Positions 33,096 through 45,310 of a stretch of 64,000 nucleotides of DNA are shown one piece after another. This DNA comes from Prochilodus magdalenae (Eukaryota > Chordata > Actinopteri > Characiformes > Prochilodontidae). The stretch covers positions 493,501 to 557,500 of the forward strand of contig JAMWET010003098.1 in the NCBI GenBank assembly GCA_024036415.1. Direction: 5' to 3'. The first letter of the stretch is position 1. Each line of letters starts with the position of its first letter. The notes under the pieces are model-generated. The model searched no databases and was not told the DNA's origin. It was given only the letters and a program-made list of their open reading frames with translations. Position numbers and translations under genes: made by a program.

Positions 33096-34851
33096 CCCAA
33101 ATCTAGGTCCAATTCTATTCACTCATTCTGCTTAACCAATTTATCTTTGTGTAGCAGGCTTCATACTCATAACCCCATAGTGAAAATCCAATAATACACC
33201 CCGAACGACTTTACACACCGTATTGGTGAAATTATACAATGTTCTAGGGAATTCAGAGTTTTTATTTATTTTATGTATTTTTCTTTAATGAGTTTATACT
33301 AAAATGGTCCCAATTCACACTGCAGAGAAACGGCCAACAATAGATTCCAGGCATAGTGTATTAGCTTTACACTGCATTAGGATGTTGTAGCTTTGCCTGT
33401 TGAGAATTAATTCCACTTCATGCAATATTCATCAGGTTATAATAAAACTGTCCCTTACCACACACTGCTGCAGTGCAGTAGTCAACCTAAACGACCCAAA
33501 GTTAGCGTACAGCAGCACAGGATGCTGCAGAGCACTTCAGAGTATTGGTTTTGGGGAAAACCAGTCTTTTCCAGTAAGCCCTCTGATCTGTTAATGAGAG
33601 AACCCATATCTATCCCTGTTGGTGCAATGGTTCTCTCATAAAATGGTGTGCATTGCTATGTCTTTTCTGTGTACTGAGACAGGAAGTGAGGAAAACATGA
33701 GCAGCTTTGTTTTAGGCTCTACACACACACACACAAAAAAAAGAAAAAGTAAATATGCTTACAGAGCCAAAAATGATAAGACAGGGTTATACAGGTCATC
33801 TATCTGAGGAACAATAGCCTTAGCACCTCCAATCTGTTCGGCGTTCCCACCATTTCCACTACCCCTGTAAGAAACACCATGCCTCCTCTGTTAAAGCTAT
33901 CGAAGAATTGTTTGCATGAATGAATGGATGATCTGAGCCATAGGCTTCTTGCACTGTATATTAGGGAATACTTTCCATTTGTGTACTCCAATTCAAGTGC
34001 ATCTGCAATTCAAATTCAGCTCAGTTCAGGATGGCTACAGGATGAAAACCATCATCTATGAGTCTGGCTCTGCAATGGACGGAAATCCCATAATGGGGCC
34101 GAGTATCACTTAGCTAAGCTTTTGCATTTGCGCATGCCAGATTGCAGAATGAGTGATGGTGTTCAACTTATCGCTGTTCTTTACCACAGGGCAATCTGAA
34201 TGACATGGCTATGGCCCAAAGCGAAAGGATCATGTAGGTTCAGTGGGTTCCCAAGGTTACTTTGTTGAAATTTAGATCAAATCAATCCTCTGAAATAGTT
34301 CCCTGTGTCGCCACATGTGCCAGACTTGACTGATTTTTGTATCCTTCAATTCAAGTGGGGAATGTTGAAGTTAGAAACCTAGAAAGTTAAGAGAAAAAGT
34401 TTGGCAACAAGGAGAAATATTTTCAGGGGTAAATTCAATCACAACTAAGAATCTGTAACCAGAAGCTTCAGTTGTTGGCCAGCTAATACAAAGTACACCG
34501 TGAGGCCAGCTCAAAAAATGAGCTGTGGATACTGGGCCATCTGTTTTACCTATCTGCGACTGAAGCACCATGTAACTATTCATAGAAAGCGTCCAGCCTA
34601 TTCCATTAAACATTAAAGAGCTTGTATTGTGAACAACTGAATTTGCCTCAACCTTTTAATAACAGACTGACATAGTTTGCCGAACCATATTCATTGTTGA
34701 AGTTATGTAACAAACTATATATGGAAAGAATTCACATTTATCTTTATGATGTCACAAAAACCTATGCCTTTCCCTTCACCTCAATATTATTATTAATACG
34801 TTTTTCAGCCTTAATTGCTTTATGAATGAAGCTTAATACAAGGCACTGATG
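33096..34851. other. noncoding DNA
   Basis: No gene recognised. A short (CA)n at 33721-33734 is followed by an A-rich stretch. Open frames of 60-80 codons carry no domain. Confidence 0.35.
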
Positions 34852-35100
34852 AACATATAGTTGCTGTCTTAAGAAAAATATGATTCTCCATTTTTATTGA
34901 TTTTTACTTTTATGCATCATTTGAATGCAGCAGCTGCTGTTTACATTGGATGAAAGCTGCATGAGGAATAGACCAGTAGAATTGACCCATAATTGCTTGG
35001 AAAAAATTCTGGTTCCATTGACTTGCATTAAAACTGAATTAGATTTTTGGCCTCTCCTGTAAAGTTGCCAATAGCTTTTTTTGTACAGCGACAAAATGTT
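34852..35100. mobile_element. MITE family F, copy 3
   Basis: Ordered identity to 29325-29577: GATTCTCCATTTTTATTGATTTT, GACTTGCATTAAAACTGAA, CTCTCCTGTAAAGTTGCCA and the right end GTACAGCGACAAAAT. The left terminus (TATAGTTGCTGTC) is decayed and no TTAA pair is left. Confidence 0.8.
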
Positions 35101-35499
35101 CTATATGTGTTTAAATATGTCTTAAAGGCACAGTAACAAAACTGTTTCATTCTAAGAGTTATATAAATCTCAAATGTTTTTGTCACAGTCACAATGGGGG
35201 AAATTTAGCATATCGGCCCTGACAGGATATATTCAATCCTTATTCAATCTGATATTAAATATGCATTCTGCTAGTTTTGGCAGAACTTTTAAAGTGTTTC
35301 TTATTAATGTCCATGAGCCGCCCAGTCCTGTCCTGGTATAGAATGCATAAATATGTCACACATGTTCATCTAAAGATCCATGTGGAGACAGAGAAACCTT
35401 TAGAGGGAAGTAAAAGTTAAATATGCAGTAACAACAGGGTTGGTTCTACATGGTTGCCTTCCAGGACTGTCTATCGTTGCCTGAGATGAAGTTGCATTT
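35101..35499. other. noncoding, nothing recognised
   Basis: No supportable feature. Confidence 0.3.
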
Positions 35500-36230
35500 T
35501 CTTAGCAGACCCCTGTATGACTCAAAAACACTTTTTTTATGGGCTCCCTCACTCCAGCCCTGATTTATTCCATGGGCTGACATGAGCAGACAGAGCTGAG
35601 AGTTTGGCGGGGAAGGCACATTGTCCAGCAGTGAGGTCCAATGGCACCCAAAGCGATGACCCTTAGGGTTTGGCTGGCTGAGGCAGCTAATTAATAACGT
35701 CTCTGGGAAAATGTCCCATAAAGCAGGAGCCCTCCTGGAGCTGTTGGTGTACAGTAACCATCCCCATGCCTCTCTCGGAGGCAGGCGGGGGAGGCTGGAC
35801 GCGGCCAGTGATTAATGAGCCATTGTTGTTGCGGAGCGTATCTTAGCTGGAGCCATCAAGCTTATCGAGCTTGTAGGCCCGGGCCTCTGCAGGGGATCTC
35901 TGACCCGCTCTGCCCTAAATCTCAATGCCTTTTCCCGGGCCAGGAGATAAGGAGCGCTCCTGTTTGCTGGTGTACAGAACCCTTGAGGAGTAAGTTCATC
36001 TCCCCCTCCTGATAAATCATCCTTGTTTTTCCTACCCGCCTGCATACGAACATTGAAAGTTGCCCCGGAGCGAAGTGCAATACCAGGAGCTTTTGGGGAA
36101 TCACAGCTCTGTGATCTTGATGCACGGTCTGTTTCGTGAAAATCTGTCTCTCTATCTGCGGCAGCGAGACAGACTCCAGGACAAGAGGGAGGCAGATGGG
36201 AGCCGTCAGGTCCTGAAATGAAGTGGTTTG
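35500..36230. promoter_or_regulatory. strong candidate long-range regulatory block
   Basis: The clearest non-repeat, GC-balanced block of the window. It has AGCTAATTAATAACG and GTGATTAATGAGCCATTGTTGTT (paired homeodomain and SOX-type sites), CTTATCGAG, GATAAATCATCC and CAGATAAGGAGC-like GATA sites. Open frames of 65-77 codons exist on both strands, without domains. No transposon signature. I infer an enhancer cluster; an ultraconserved exon is a less likely alternative. Confidence 0.4.
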
Positions 36231-36468
36231 GGTTTCACTGGGCCGCGACTGTTAAATCTGGGCCGCTTTCCCACTCGTTGCACAAGCCGTCTTGGCTGAT
36301 TGCAGACAGTCAATAGAGACGGTGAGAGAGGGAAGGAGAAACAGAGTGAGGGAGAGAGAGGGAAGGGAGGGGAGCAAGTTGCCCTGAGGCGCTTAGTATC
36401 ACAACTATAACAAAACATGTCAGAATCATTATCGGGCTAAAGATATGATTAAAACATTGTACACTGCT

Positions 36469-36475
<7 letters not shown>
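36231..36475. other. noncoding with purine-rich tract 36322-36376
   Basis: A GAGAGAGGGAAGG-type purine run; otherwise nothing recognised. Confidence 0.5.

Positions 36476-36531
<56 letters not shown>
36476..36531. repeat. (TC)n microsatellite
   Basis: About 28 uninterrupted TC units preceded by a C run. Together with the purine run at 36322-36376 on the same strand it forms two opposite-strand mirror tracts that could pair as a triplex. Confidence 0.97.
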
Positions 36532-36532
<1 letters not shown>

Positions 36533-36717
36533 GACTAGACTCTTTTTTTCTGTTTGAATAGAGGTTAGAGTGCAGATGTCTGGAGCTCAGCCAGGGAGTT
36601 AACATTACAGTACCTACTGTACGCCTCAATAGCCACACTGCATGCCGGCTGGGAATTACCACCGACACAACCATCCATCTAAAACATGAGCATTGACTCA
36701 CAATGTCACATACAGTG

Positions 36718-36721
<4 letters not shown>
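36532..36721. other. noncoding spacer between two microsatellites
   Basis: Unique-looking; contains the short inverted repeat ACAGTACCTACTGTAC. Nothing else. Confidence 0.3.

Positions 36722-36760
<39 letters not shown>
36722..36760. repeat. (TG)n microsatellite
   Basis: Nineteen or so uninterrupted TG units. Confidence 0.97.
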
Positions 36761-36762
<2 letters not shown>

Positions 36763-37728
36763 TCTTTCAATTAACAAAACAAGCTACTTCTCATTATGAG
36801 TGTAGGTTAGAGGACTCAACAATGCAATATGCAACTTTTTAAGAGTGTTTATAGATAGAGTGAAGACCAGGTTTAAAAAAGAAGGTTTGTGGGCAGCATA
36901 AGTAGACATGCTGATGTAGTCCAGTACTTGTACTAACCCTAAAGTTAAGCTAAGCTTTGGACTTTGTGAGAAAGAAAACCTGGTAGTGCTCAGTGGTACA
37001 TTTTATAGCAGTCCTTAGAATTAACTAAGATCCTGAAAAAAACCAGAAAGCTCCAGTGGCTCTCTGATAAAGCATACAGTACTAGAATGGTGTATCCCTA
37101 CATATTTGTTCTTTAACCAACTATGTCCTCCAAATATTCTGATTGTTGTTGAAGATTGCATGCTAAGGCTGATCATGTCCAAGGTAACACCGTTAACGGC
37201 ACTGTGTGTGGTTCATTTCAGTACAATAATAATGAATGTGCACCAACCACACATATGTTCAATGCAGAAACCTTCAATTTTTAATTAGCCTTTATTCCTT
37301 CTCTGTTTTCCCCTAGCCCTCCATGAGCATTGCTATGCACTAAGCCTGCGATGCTGTGCATTCACATTCCTTCACAGGGTTTTATAGCAGCTCTGCCTTA
37401 TTTTGAAAGCTGGAAAACGAATCCATTACTTTGATACATTTGACATACAGCCTCACACGCAACAAAATTGCCAACAATTTGGTTGACTCTCTTCAAGTCC
37501 GGTCTCAAGGCCATAAATTATTGGTTCTAGTCTTGCCTCTGTCTCAGGGTAAGGTGGACTTGGAAACTGAGCAAATGCGAAGTCATTAGGTAAAAAACTG
37601 AACTATTTCCATTATTAACCCTTTAAAAAACCCACTAGTGGGTCCAAGCTGTTACTGCACACTTCTATAACATAAGAATAACCCAACCAGTTTACACTGC
37701 CATCCTTGTAAGTATTGAATAACCTTAA
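36761..37728. other. noncoding DNA
   Basis: No gene recognised. Confidence 0.35.
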
Positions 37729-38439
37729 ACCCTATTCGGACAGGATTAGTTTTACATGTGGAGGGGGGTAATGTAATTATTACCAGCATTCCGCAGTGAT
37801 TTTAGTCCTGTCCGAATGCACCATGTCCGTCAATGTAACCAAGTGCACACTGCCGCATCGCTTAAGATTCCAGAGCTCATTATCCCTCGAGAGACAAAAA
37901 TAACCTCAGATTATATTAATCCTCTGTAAATCCACATGTGTTTCTGACATGATATTTTGATATTCTGTCATATCCTGTAGAAAAGGAGTTTTTGAATTTT
38001 CTCATATATGGATCCACTTGATACCGCAAGTCGTTCAAGTCTGTGGCAAACCTCAGATAATGTACTATGTGCAGCTTTTAAAGTCAGAAGATGCTTTGGG
38101 CAGCTTTAGGTTAGTGACTGTGTAGTGTAACCTATAACCCACAAACATGTTATGTACACGTGGCCTCAAACTAAAAATCATTATTAATAGGAGTGGATTG
38201 TAAGATTGGTTATCATACTCTGCTTTATCAGTGGTCACAGGATGCTGCTGGCAAGTTTGGGTTGGTGGTTACACATGCTTTGGACAGCAGTGTGTAAATG
38301 GAGTAGCCACTCCCACCTCAGTCACTTATGCCAAGATTACTTATCCTGTGCAAATCAGTCATAAATTATACCAACACCCTGCAGTGAAACGACATCACCC
38401 CACCTCCCCAAATAAAACTAATCCTGTATGAATAAGGCT
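37729..38439. mobile_element. MITE / nonautonomous DNA transposon with ~29-bp TIRs
   Basis: The left edge ACCCTATTCGGACAGGATTA and the inverted right edge AGCCTTATTCATACAGGATTA match and continue through GTTTTA. A sub-terminal TAGTCCTGTCCGAATG at about 37804 repeats the left-end motif inverted, so the left arm alone can fold. The 711-bp interior has no transposase. Target duplication not clear; superfamily open. Confidence 0.65.
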
Positions 38440-40039
38440 GTAGTTTCTAATAAATCTGGTATTTTAAGTAGTTAATGAATTTCAGCAAAATCTTTAAACA
38501 GACCTGGTTAGCTAAATCTTTAACAGGGGGTATTCCCAAGGGTACATCTTCGGTACCTATAAATAGAGAACAAAATTGTTTCAAAATCCATTGCAATTCT
38601 ATTTTTATTAAGTTGCACTGACTCCATACTCCATGCTTTTATTGTACAGTTAAATCTTCAAACAATTGTTGTATCATTGCTCTGCACATGTCATTCCGGA
38701 CAGCTTCCCAAACTTTGGACAAGATCAAGCAGCTTCACTTCTATTCGCTTTTATTAGCACCATGACCCCAAAAGCAGCCTGTAAGTAGCTGCCATGCTGT
38801 ATGATTTTATGACTATTTGCTAGTTGAGGCAGATCATCTTAAACTGAAAGCTTCATCATGAGTAACAACTTTAATTGACTTTGTGTTGACGTCAAGATTG
38901 AAAGCAAATAGCTAGTATAGGTAATATTAGACTATAGCAGGCTCCAAGTTACCAACATTATCATAGCTACTGATTAGTCTGATGACTGAGCTTATTTACC
39001 CTGAGGTTCATCATATGTATCTATTTAGACATGTTGCTTCTGTGCGATTGTTGCAGTGTCTCACTGCAAACCAGCCATACAGACCAGAGCTCATCAGATT
39101 ATTCATGAGCTCACCAACCATGGACAGTGTGTAGTAGGCATTAAATGTCATCTGGGTTTTTAACCCAATCAAAGTGACATACATTTATGGACATCAGAGA
39201 ACAATTTAACATGCTGAATATATAGAATTCTATAAGCACACTTCTTCATTTTCTTTAAAGTGAACATACAGTATTCAAGCTGAAGACAACCGTGATAATC
39301 TCGTTGTCATAGTTTGTATAAAATGCTGTTAAACACGCATTAACATCATAATTATTTACAACCCATGCACTTGCACTGAACACAGCAGCACACCTTCCCA
39401 AGGCTGGATTATTAATTCATGTAGAGCAGACTTCACTGATGGTGTCAGATCAGCGCTGGAGTCAGAAATGCCATGCACAGGTCTGTAAGCACAAGGGGGG
39501 GTCAGAGACTCCTGGCCTAAATGCCTGTTCCAATCCATCTCAATCACACGCCTCTGTCAGTAGCCCCTGCCATGCCTCACAACCTGCTAAAGTGAAAACT
39601 GAAAACTGACAGTTAAATGCACATGAAGGCTCGCTGGCTATGTGCTACCTCGTCTTCAGCTGTCTACAGTAGAAAGGAGAGGGAGAAGTAATGGAGACGA
39701 ATGGAGAAAAGAAAGAGACATTTGTGTAATGGATTTGTTGATTGTTTCGGTTACATTTGTTCTTCAGTACAAATTTGTCACATCCCGTTTGAGTGCATGC
39801 CACATTCACTAAACGTACACAGCTCTATTCGATTTTACTTCAGGCTTCTCAGATATCCCCTACATCCTTTACACCCTCATGTGTGCTCTTAATTGTAAAT
39901 GTTTCTGAATGGTTCTTGGCGAGGATATACAGTTCTAAGGCCTTAACCCTTCACCAGATGGTGTTGTCATATGGCAACCATTATTTTATACACACACATA
40001 TATATATCATATCATATATCATCAATTAATCATATATAC
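38440..40039. other. noncoding DNA with one CRE
   Basis: No gene recognised. A perfect CRE lies at 38887-38894. The part near 39990-40030 is TA/ATC low-complexity. Confidence 0.35.
38887..38894. promoter_or_regulatory. palindromic CRE TGACGTCA
   Basis: Perfect consensus within the longer inverted stretch TTGACGTCAA. Function unproven. Confidence 0.35.
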
Positions 40040-40093
40040 ATATTTATGAATATTCCTGTAGCGTTATGCCAGTACTCTATGGTAAAGTGTTAC
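40040..40093. mobile_element. MITE-like repeat with AGTAACACTTTAC terminus, copy 2 (right end)
   Basis: TTTATGAATATTCCTGTAGC, GTTATGCCAGTAC and the right edge GGTAAAGTGTTAC (40081-40093). The left part is lost in TA-rich low-complexity sequence. Confidence 0.55.
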
Positions 40094-41499
40094 CTGCCTT
40101 TACTCTAATGAAATAACATACAGCCCTTTATAGCTTATTGCATTATTTCTAGTGCTCATTAAAACTATTGGGTCAAAAATGTTGGTTAAGACATCACAAA
40201 CATTGCATGCCAAAGACTTTTTCATTTTTCCCGGATGAGTAGCATTATTCTGTTCCCATGAGGCATCAGGTGTGATCACATCTCTTTCAGGAATTATCCA
40301 GCATTTTATAATCCAGTCTAATAAAACCATCAGGGAATTTCTCCCATGCCTATTCATCAAGTTGCCTGTCCTAAAAAAAGTTATTACTGATTGTATAACA
40401 CTGATGTTATCTGACTGTATATATTCTGCTTTTTCTTCCTGGTAGTTTTTGAGATATCAACACCATCCCAAATCAAGAATTAAAATCTGACTGGGACCAG
40501 TGTACAGTCTTTATTTGATCCAATATACGATTCGTGGAAAGACAAATGAATGGGGTGGAAAGTGTATGTTCATCTACTGTACTCCTGCTTGACTGACAGA
40601 TGATGTTTCACATAAAGTAATCTCAGTATACTGACCCAAACTCCTATATGTGTCAGTTAGCCATCCCTCATTTCTCCCATAGACTTTATTTATAGCAATA
40701 CCAAACACCTGGCTAGCAACAAGCTTAAGCTGCGCAATCACTTACCATTTCCTTCAGTAAATGCACCTTTCTTGTTGGTGTTGTTACACATCCTCTGACA
40801 TCTTGGGTTAAATTGGTTGAGCAATCAGAAGCTGTGCTCCGGTTTTGTCAGCCAATCAGACAGTAAATTTGCATTGCATTTAACTGTATTCCTGACCTGC
40901 TGATGGAACAATGCTACCCTTCTGGCCAAAAGAAAAGCATTCCTGAAATAGTTCTTTTAGTAAATAAAAAATCTGAAATAGTAAATCAGGTAATGTGACA
41001 TCAGTAACATCAGGTGATGTGTTAACCTGAGAAGGTAACTAATTACTGCTGCTAACAGACTAAAGAACCTTTAGTAGAGCGAGGGCAGGAGAAGTAGTTT
41101 GAGCTTGTTCTCCAAAAATGTGGTTCCTTTCAGAATGAAGTGCAGATTTTATTTCTAGTATGTATAATTACTTTGAAACACTCGTGAGTGCCATTTGGCC
41201 ACTAGGAAACAGATACAAATACAACTAACTCACACACAAAGAGATTTATGCCACACAGACATAAATAATAGTGTTGTGGCTGTTTTTTATATACACAAAA
41301 TTCCACTGAGGACAGTAAGCGTGATGAACTCCAGCCTCCAGAATGAATTATGACGTCAAGAGAACCCCTTCACTGGGAATTTAATAATAACTGTTATTCT
41401 GGTGCACATATGTGCATGTACATGCAGAGCTGTAAGTTCTTAATGCTCTTCTATATTGCCCCATACCATAGAGTTTTGCTGTGTGTCTGTTAGATACTG
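40094..41499. other. noncoding DNA with one CRE
   Basis: No gene recognised. 40634-40700 weakly echoes the repeat cluster of 6202-6700 (CATCCCTCATTTCTCCCATAG). A perfect CRE lies at 41351-41358. Confidence 0.35.
41351..41358. promoter_or_regulatory. palindromic CRE TGACGTCA
   Basis: Perfect consensus in context AATTA[TGACGTCA]AGAG, just upstream of the candidate regulatory block 41500-42480. Confidence 0.4.
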
Positions 41500-42480
41500 T
41501 CATTTTTGGGCTCTCTAATGCAACTTACAGAATTCGCTCCAGGCTCGATGTCGCTGCTTACTTTCAGCAGGTCAACAAGCAGGGATTGAAGTGTAAAGAC
41601 ACTTCATTTCATTTCAATAAGCAGATTTAAGAGAGGGAGCGAGTGAGAGAGGAGGATACTTTACCCTGATTTATGCCCCGCCGTAATAAAACAGACATTT
41701 CCCCCCCTTGCCTGTTTAATATGCGAATATGCAGAGCATCTCGACTCTGACAGCCCCCCATTAATAAAGCGGCTGGCGTGGAGCAGAGAGGGGCCTCGTA
41801 GCTCATCTTTATGAAAATACATGATGATGGTTTTACTGAGCGTCATCTTTTACACTCCGACTCGGCCCGTGTGCCAGGACAGCTCGGACACCGTGCAGTA
41901 CACACAGCTATAACTCTGAGGGAGCTCTGTTTTATTCCCAGTTTCAAACATATGCACACATGCACAAACACGCACACGTACAAATCCACAAATACGCACT
42001 CACAGAAGCGTACAGGTTTATGCACCTGGAGAGCTGAGTGGCAAAATTTATTGCATTTGCAAACATGCGCATTATAAAACGCCAAGCGCGCCGTGACATA
42101 TTTTGCAACATTTGCATTGCATTCAACTGAATTATATTCGATAAGACACACATATTAATAATGGACACAACACCTTCTGTGAGTTTTCCTTTTTTTTTCC
42201 CCTATCCTCTTTAAAGTTTAGCCAGATGGTCAGCTGCAGAAAATACAGCAGCATCGCCTTTAATTTCAGCGAAAGCATTTCTGCAAACTTGCCTGCTTTG
42301 GGTTTCTTTCTTCTCTCGGCTACGTAATCCGCATTTTATTCCCTTTTGCTTTAATGTGCAGCGTTTCAGGAAAACAGCAATAGCACATTATAAAGATGCA
42401 CAGGGAGGCCATTTTAACCCCTAAGTTCTTAGCATTATTACTTTACGTATTATACACTAATTATTATTATTATTATCCAG
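41500..42480. promoter_or_regulatory. strong candidate long-range regulatory block
   Basis: Repeat-free apart from a short CA-rich part (41950-42000). Motifs include GATTTATGCCCCGCCGTAATAAAAC (Hox/CDX-like), TTAATATGCGAATATGCAGAGC (two POU-octamer-like halves, 41716-41737), CCATTAATAAAGC and GAAAATACATGATGATGG. Open frames on both strands (61-102 codons) show no domain. Inferred enhancer; conservation not tested. Confidence 0.4.
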
Positions 42481-44989
42481 TCATTGCTGGAAAACAATGC
42501 CGCTTCAGTTGTTCCTGCACTTTAAGAGTGAAGAATGTAAATCTGGGCCACACCAAGGCCGTTTAAGTGATAATTGTACAATTAGATTGCGTTCTACGCC
42601 TTTAAGTGCCTTGTCAGCACATTTCCATGCATTTTACGTTGCAGTACAAGTGTCTGCTTTTGGAAGAACTCTCTTTTCCTTTCAGCTTCTCCCTATTACG
42701 TCCTTCGGTAGCCCTACGGATGAGATCTGACAGCAGTCCAGTTCCACATTACAAATCTCCTCACATTACACACTTCCTCTATGCAGGCTCAGAGGCAAAA
42801 CACTCACAGGAATAGCCCTGAATGTCCAGTTCCCAATCCGCTCTCGTATTAACCACCCTCTCTATCCATGTTTTTTACATGAGCAAGTCTCAGAGGAGGA
42901 GGAGCACCGGAATCCTACACTGTTTAAATACAGGATTTGGGACATCAAAGCAAGACAGCGATTGGAATAACAGAAATAATTAGGGATGGAGAGAGAAGCA
43001 GAAATACCCCCATTTCCATAAGACTGTAATTAATGTGTGGGCTAGCTTGGCTTGAAGGAAGTTGTTTTTCTTTTTCTTTTTTTTCCACGCTTAGTTTGAG
43101 AGGATTTACAATAATCACAATGCCAGTTTAAAGGAAAGAGTTTATTTTATAGCTCTGACCTGCTTGAAAACGCTTTGCTAGCCATACAAAACAACAGGCA
43201 TGATGTAGTCTGTAACTAATATTTACAGAAAGTAGAACTAGTTATATTTTTGGCTTGCAATGAGGCTAAGAACACACCTCAGAGATGTTTATAACTGCTT
43301 AAACTCCAGATCTGCGGCTCCTTATTATGCCGTGAGTATTATGGAGTATTATGTTTCATTAACTAAACATACAAAGCAATGCACTTCATTTGTTAGCTCT
43401 AAAAACCCAAAAGCTAGCCAATGAACATGATTTATATGAAGGACAACTTAACTGTCAGTGATTCCCAATGCAATGGATATTATGGTCAGTTACGGTGTTA
43501 TGGATTTACACAATGAATCTGTCTATACGTTAATTGATCAATCTGAACAAATACTTCAATAAACTAATTTAAAAGAAGAGACATGATACAGCATTATTAT
43601 TATATATTTTTTAGATGTTACATATATTATAATATTATTGCAATCATTTTACAGTATCCGTAGATAAATGTGTAGTATATATATATACTAATGAATGTTT
43701 TCCCAAAATTCCCAGAAAGATGGAATGCTGTAAAAAATGTTACTAGGTCAACAGTAATCAAGTCAGGGCAAGACTAGATTGTTAGTCATTCCACAATCCT
43801 GTAGACATTGTACAGTTCATTGCACAACTTTAGACCACAGCCATTTTTGCTTTCCACAGATTATAGGGCCTATAGCTGTAATACCTGACTGCCATCTCCA
43901 GCTATAGGTGTAGAATCCATGATCAAATTCAGCTATAGTCTTAGCCGTGTTAAAGAGCTTCTTTTTCAGAAGACATGATGTCACCAGTTGGTTTTGGCTG
44001 GTGCTATTTTTTTGTCAGATTGGAGTATCAGGGCCCTAGAATGCTCATTAGCTGGAGCCATATTAAGTAAAGGTATAAATGTTTATTAGTTTATTACGTA
44101 TTGTGTTATTAAATATTAATATGACAAATGTTGACATGAATGAAAAATTGATAGTGTCTCTGCTGACCATGCTTCCCAATGTGTGTGACCAGTTCTATAC
44201 CCTAGGTCCTCCAGTCACTGACAGCACAGGGTGCTGCAAGAACTCCTGAAATCCAGCTTTGGTGTTTCAACAATACTCCATCTTTAATGGACAAAAGTTC
44301 TTCTCGAAAACATCAATGTTAAGTTTAATTCTTAATAATATTGAAGCATTGGTTCATTAGTCAATCTGAAATGTTCACACGCACATGTAAAAGTCTAAAA
44401 TATTCAAATGCTGTAAAAACACTAAAATATCATTAATGAAGTACATGCATTATTCTAAATAAAGGCAAAATCACGCCTTTCAATAGCCTCAGAGCGTTGT
44501 CTTTAAGTTTGTTTTCCACATACAGCCACTGTTCCAGTCGTAACCATTAGCTTTTTTTTCCCTCACTGAATGAGAGAAACATGTGAGTGGGGCCACAATG
44601 TCTGCCTCTTTATCTAATAGCTGCCTTTTGCACCCCTGCCAGCAGCTGCAAAGAACAGTGGTGAGCGTATGGTTGAATTAATCTGGGATGAGTCTGTGAA
44701 ACCAATACCTCCAGTGGACAAGTTTATCCAGCCTCTGCTTTAAGGGTTATTGACTCTGGCTGTGTTTGGCACGCTAAGCTAAGCTCTTTTCCCGGCCTTT
44801 TCCACATTCTATCACTCATCAGCCCTTAAAGCCCTATTTCCAGCTTCAATATAGAGTTGGTACATGCTGTGAAATTTGATTTATTTACCCTGCAAAATAT
44901 GTCTCCCACAAGGCTTATAACCACCTCCATAAAACCAGTACAGTAAGACACCTCTGGAAATGGCCAAACAGGGAAAGTGTGAATCGGTA
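42481..44989. other. noncoding DNA
   Basis: No gene recognised. 42485-42830 is GC-richer with two overlapping plus-strand open frames (77 and 69 codons) lacking domains. The rest is AT-rich. Confidence 0.35.
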
Positions 44990-45310
44990 GCGATCCCTTT
45001 TTTGTGTGTCGGAGGCTGTCATTTGTACCGATTAAAGGGCGACAGCTTCTAGCGCCCCCTGTTATAACGTCCAGAGGGCTTTTTTCGATGACTCTGCCTG
45101 AAATGAAGTCGTCGGCCATGGGTGATGGATGGAGGAAGAGTAAAGTAATACTTCCTGGTGCGCACCAGGCCGGACCTCCCCTCGCCCCTTTCATCCGTCA
45201 TCACAGCAGTGACCTTGCGCGATCCGTTCGTGCTCAGATGAGCCAGTGGCTTGGCCGGTGTTGAAAGGGAAAGTCAGCATTACACGCGGGGAGACGTCAG
45301 CGAATGCAAG
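44990..45310. promoter_or_regulatory. CpG-richer unique block
   Basis: CpG-containing motifs (GCGCGATCCGTTCG, GGGAGACGTCAGCG) are more frequent than nearby. A 122-codon minus-strand frame (44826-45194) and an 86-codon plus-strand frame overlap without domains. Weak regulatory candidate. Confidence 0.25.

Noticed and set aside
44826..45194. 122-codon minus-strand open frame
   Set aside because: No domain, no splice context, overlapped by a plus-strand frame; probably composition.
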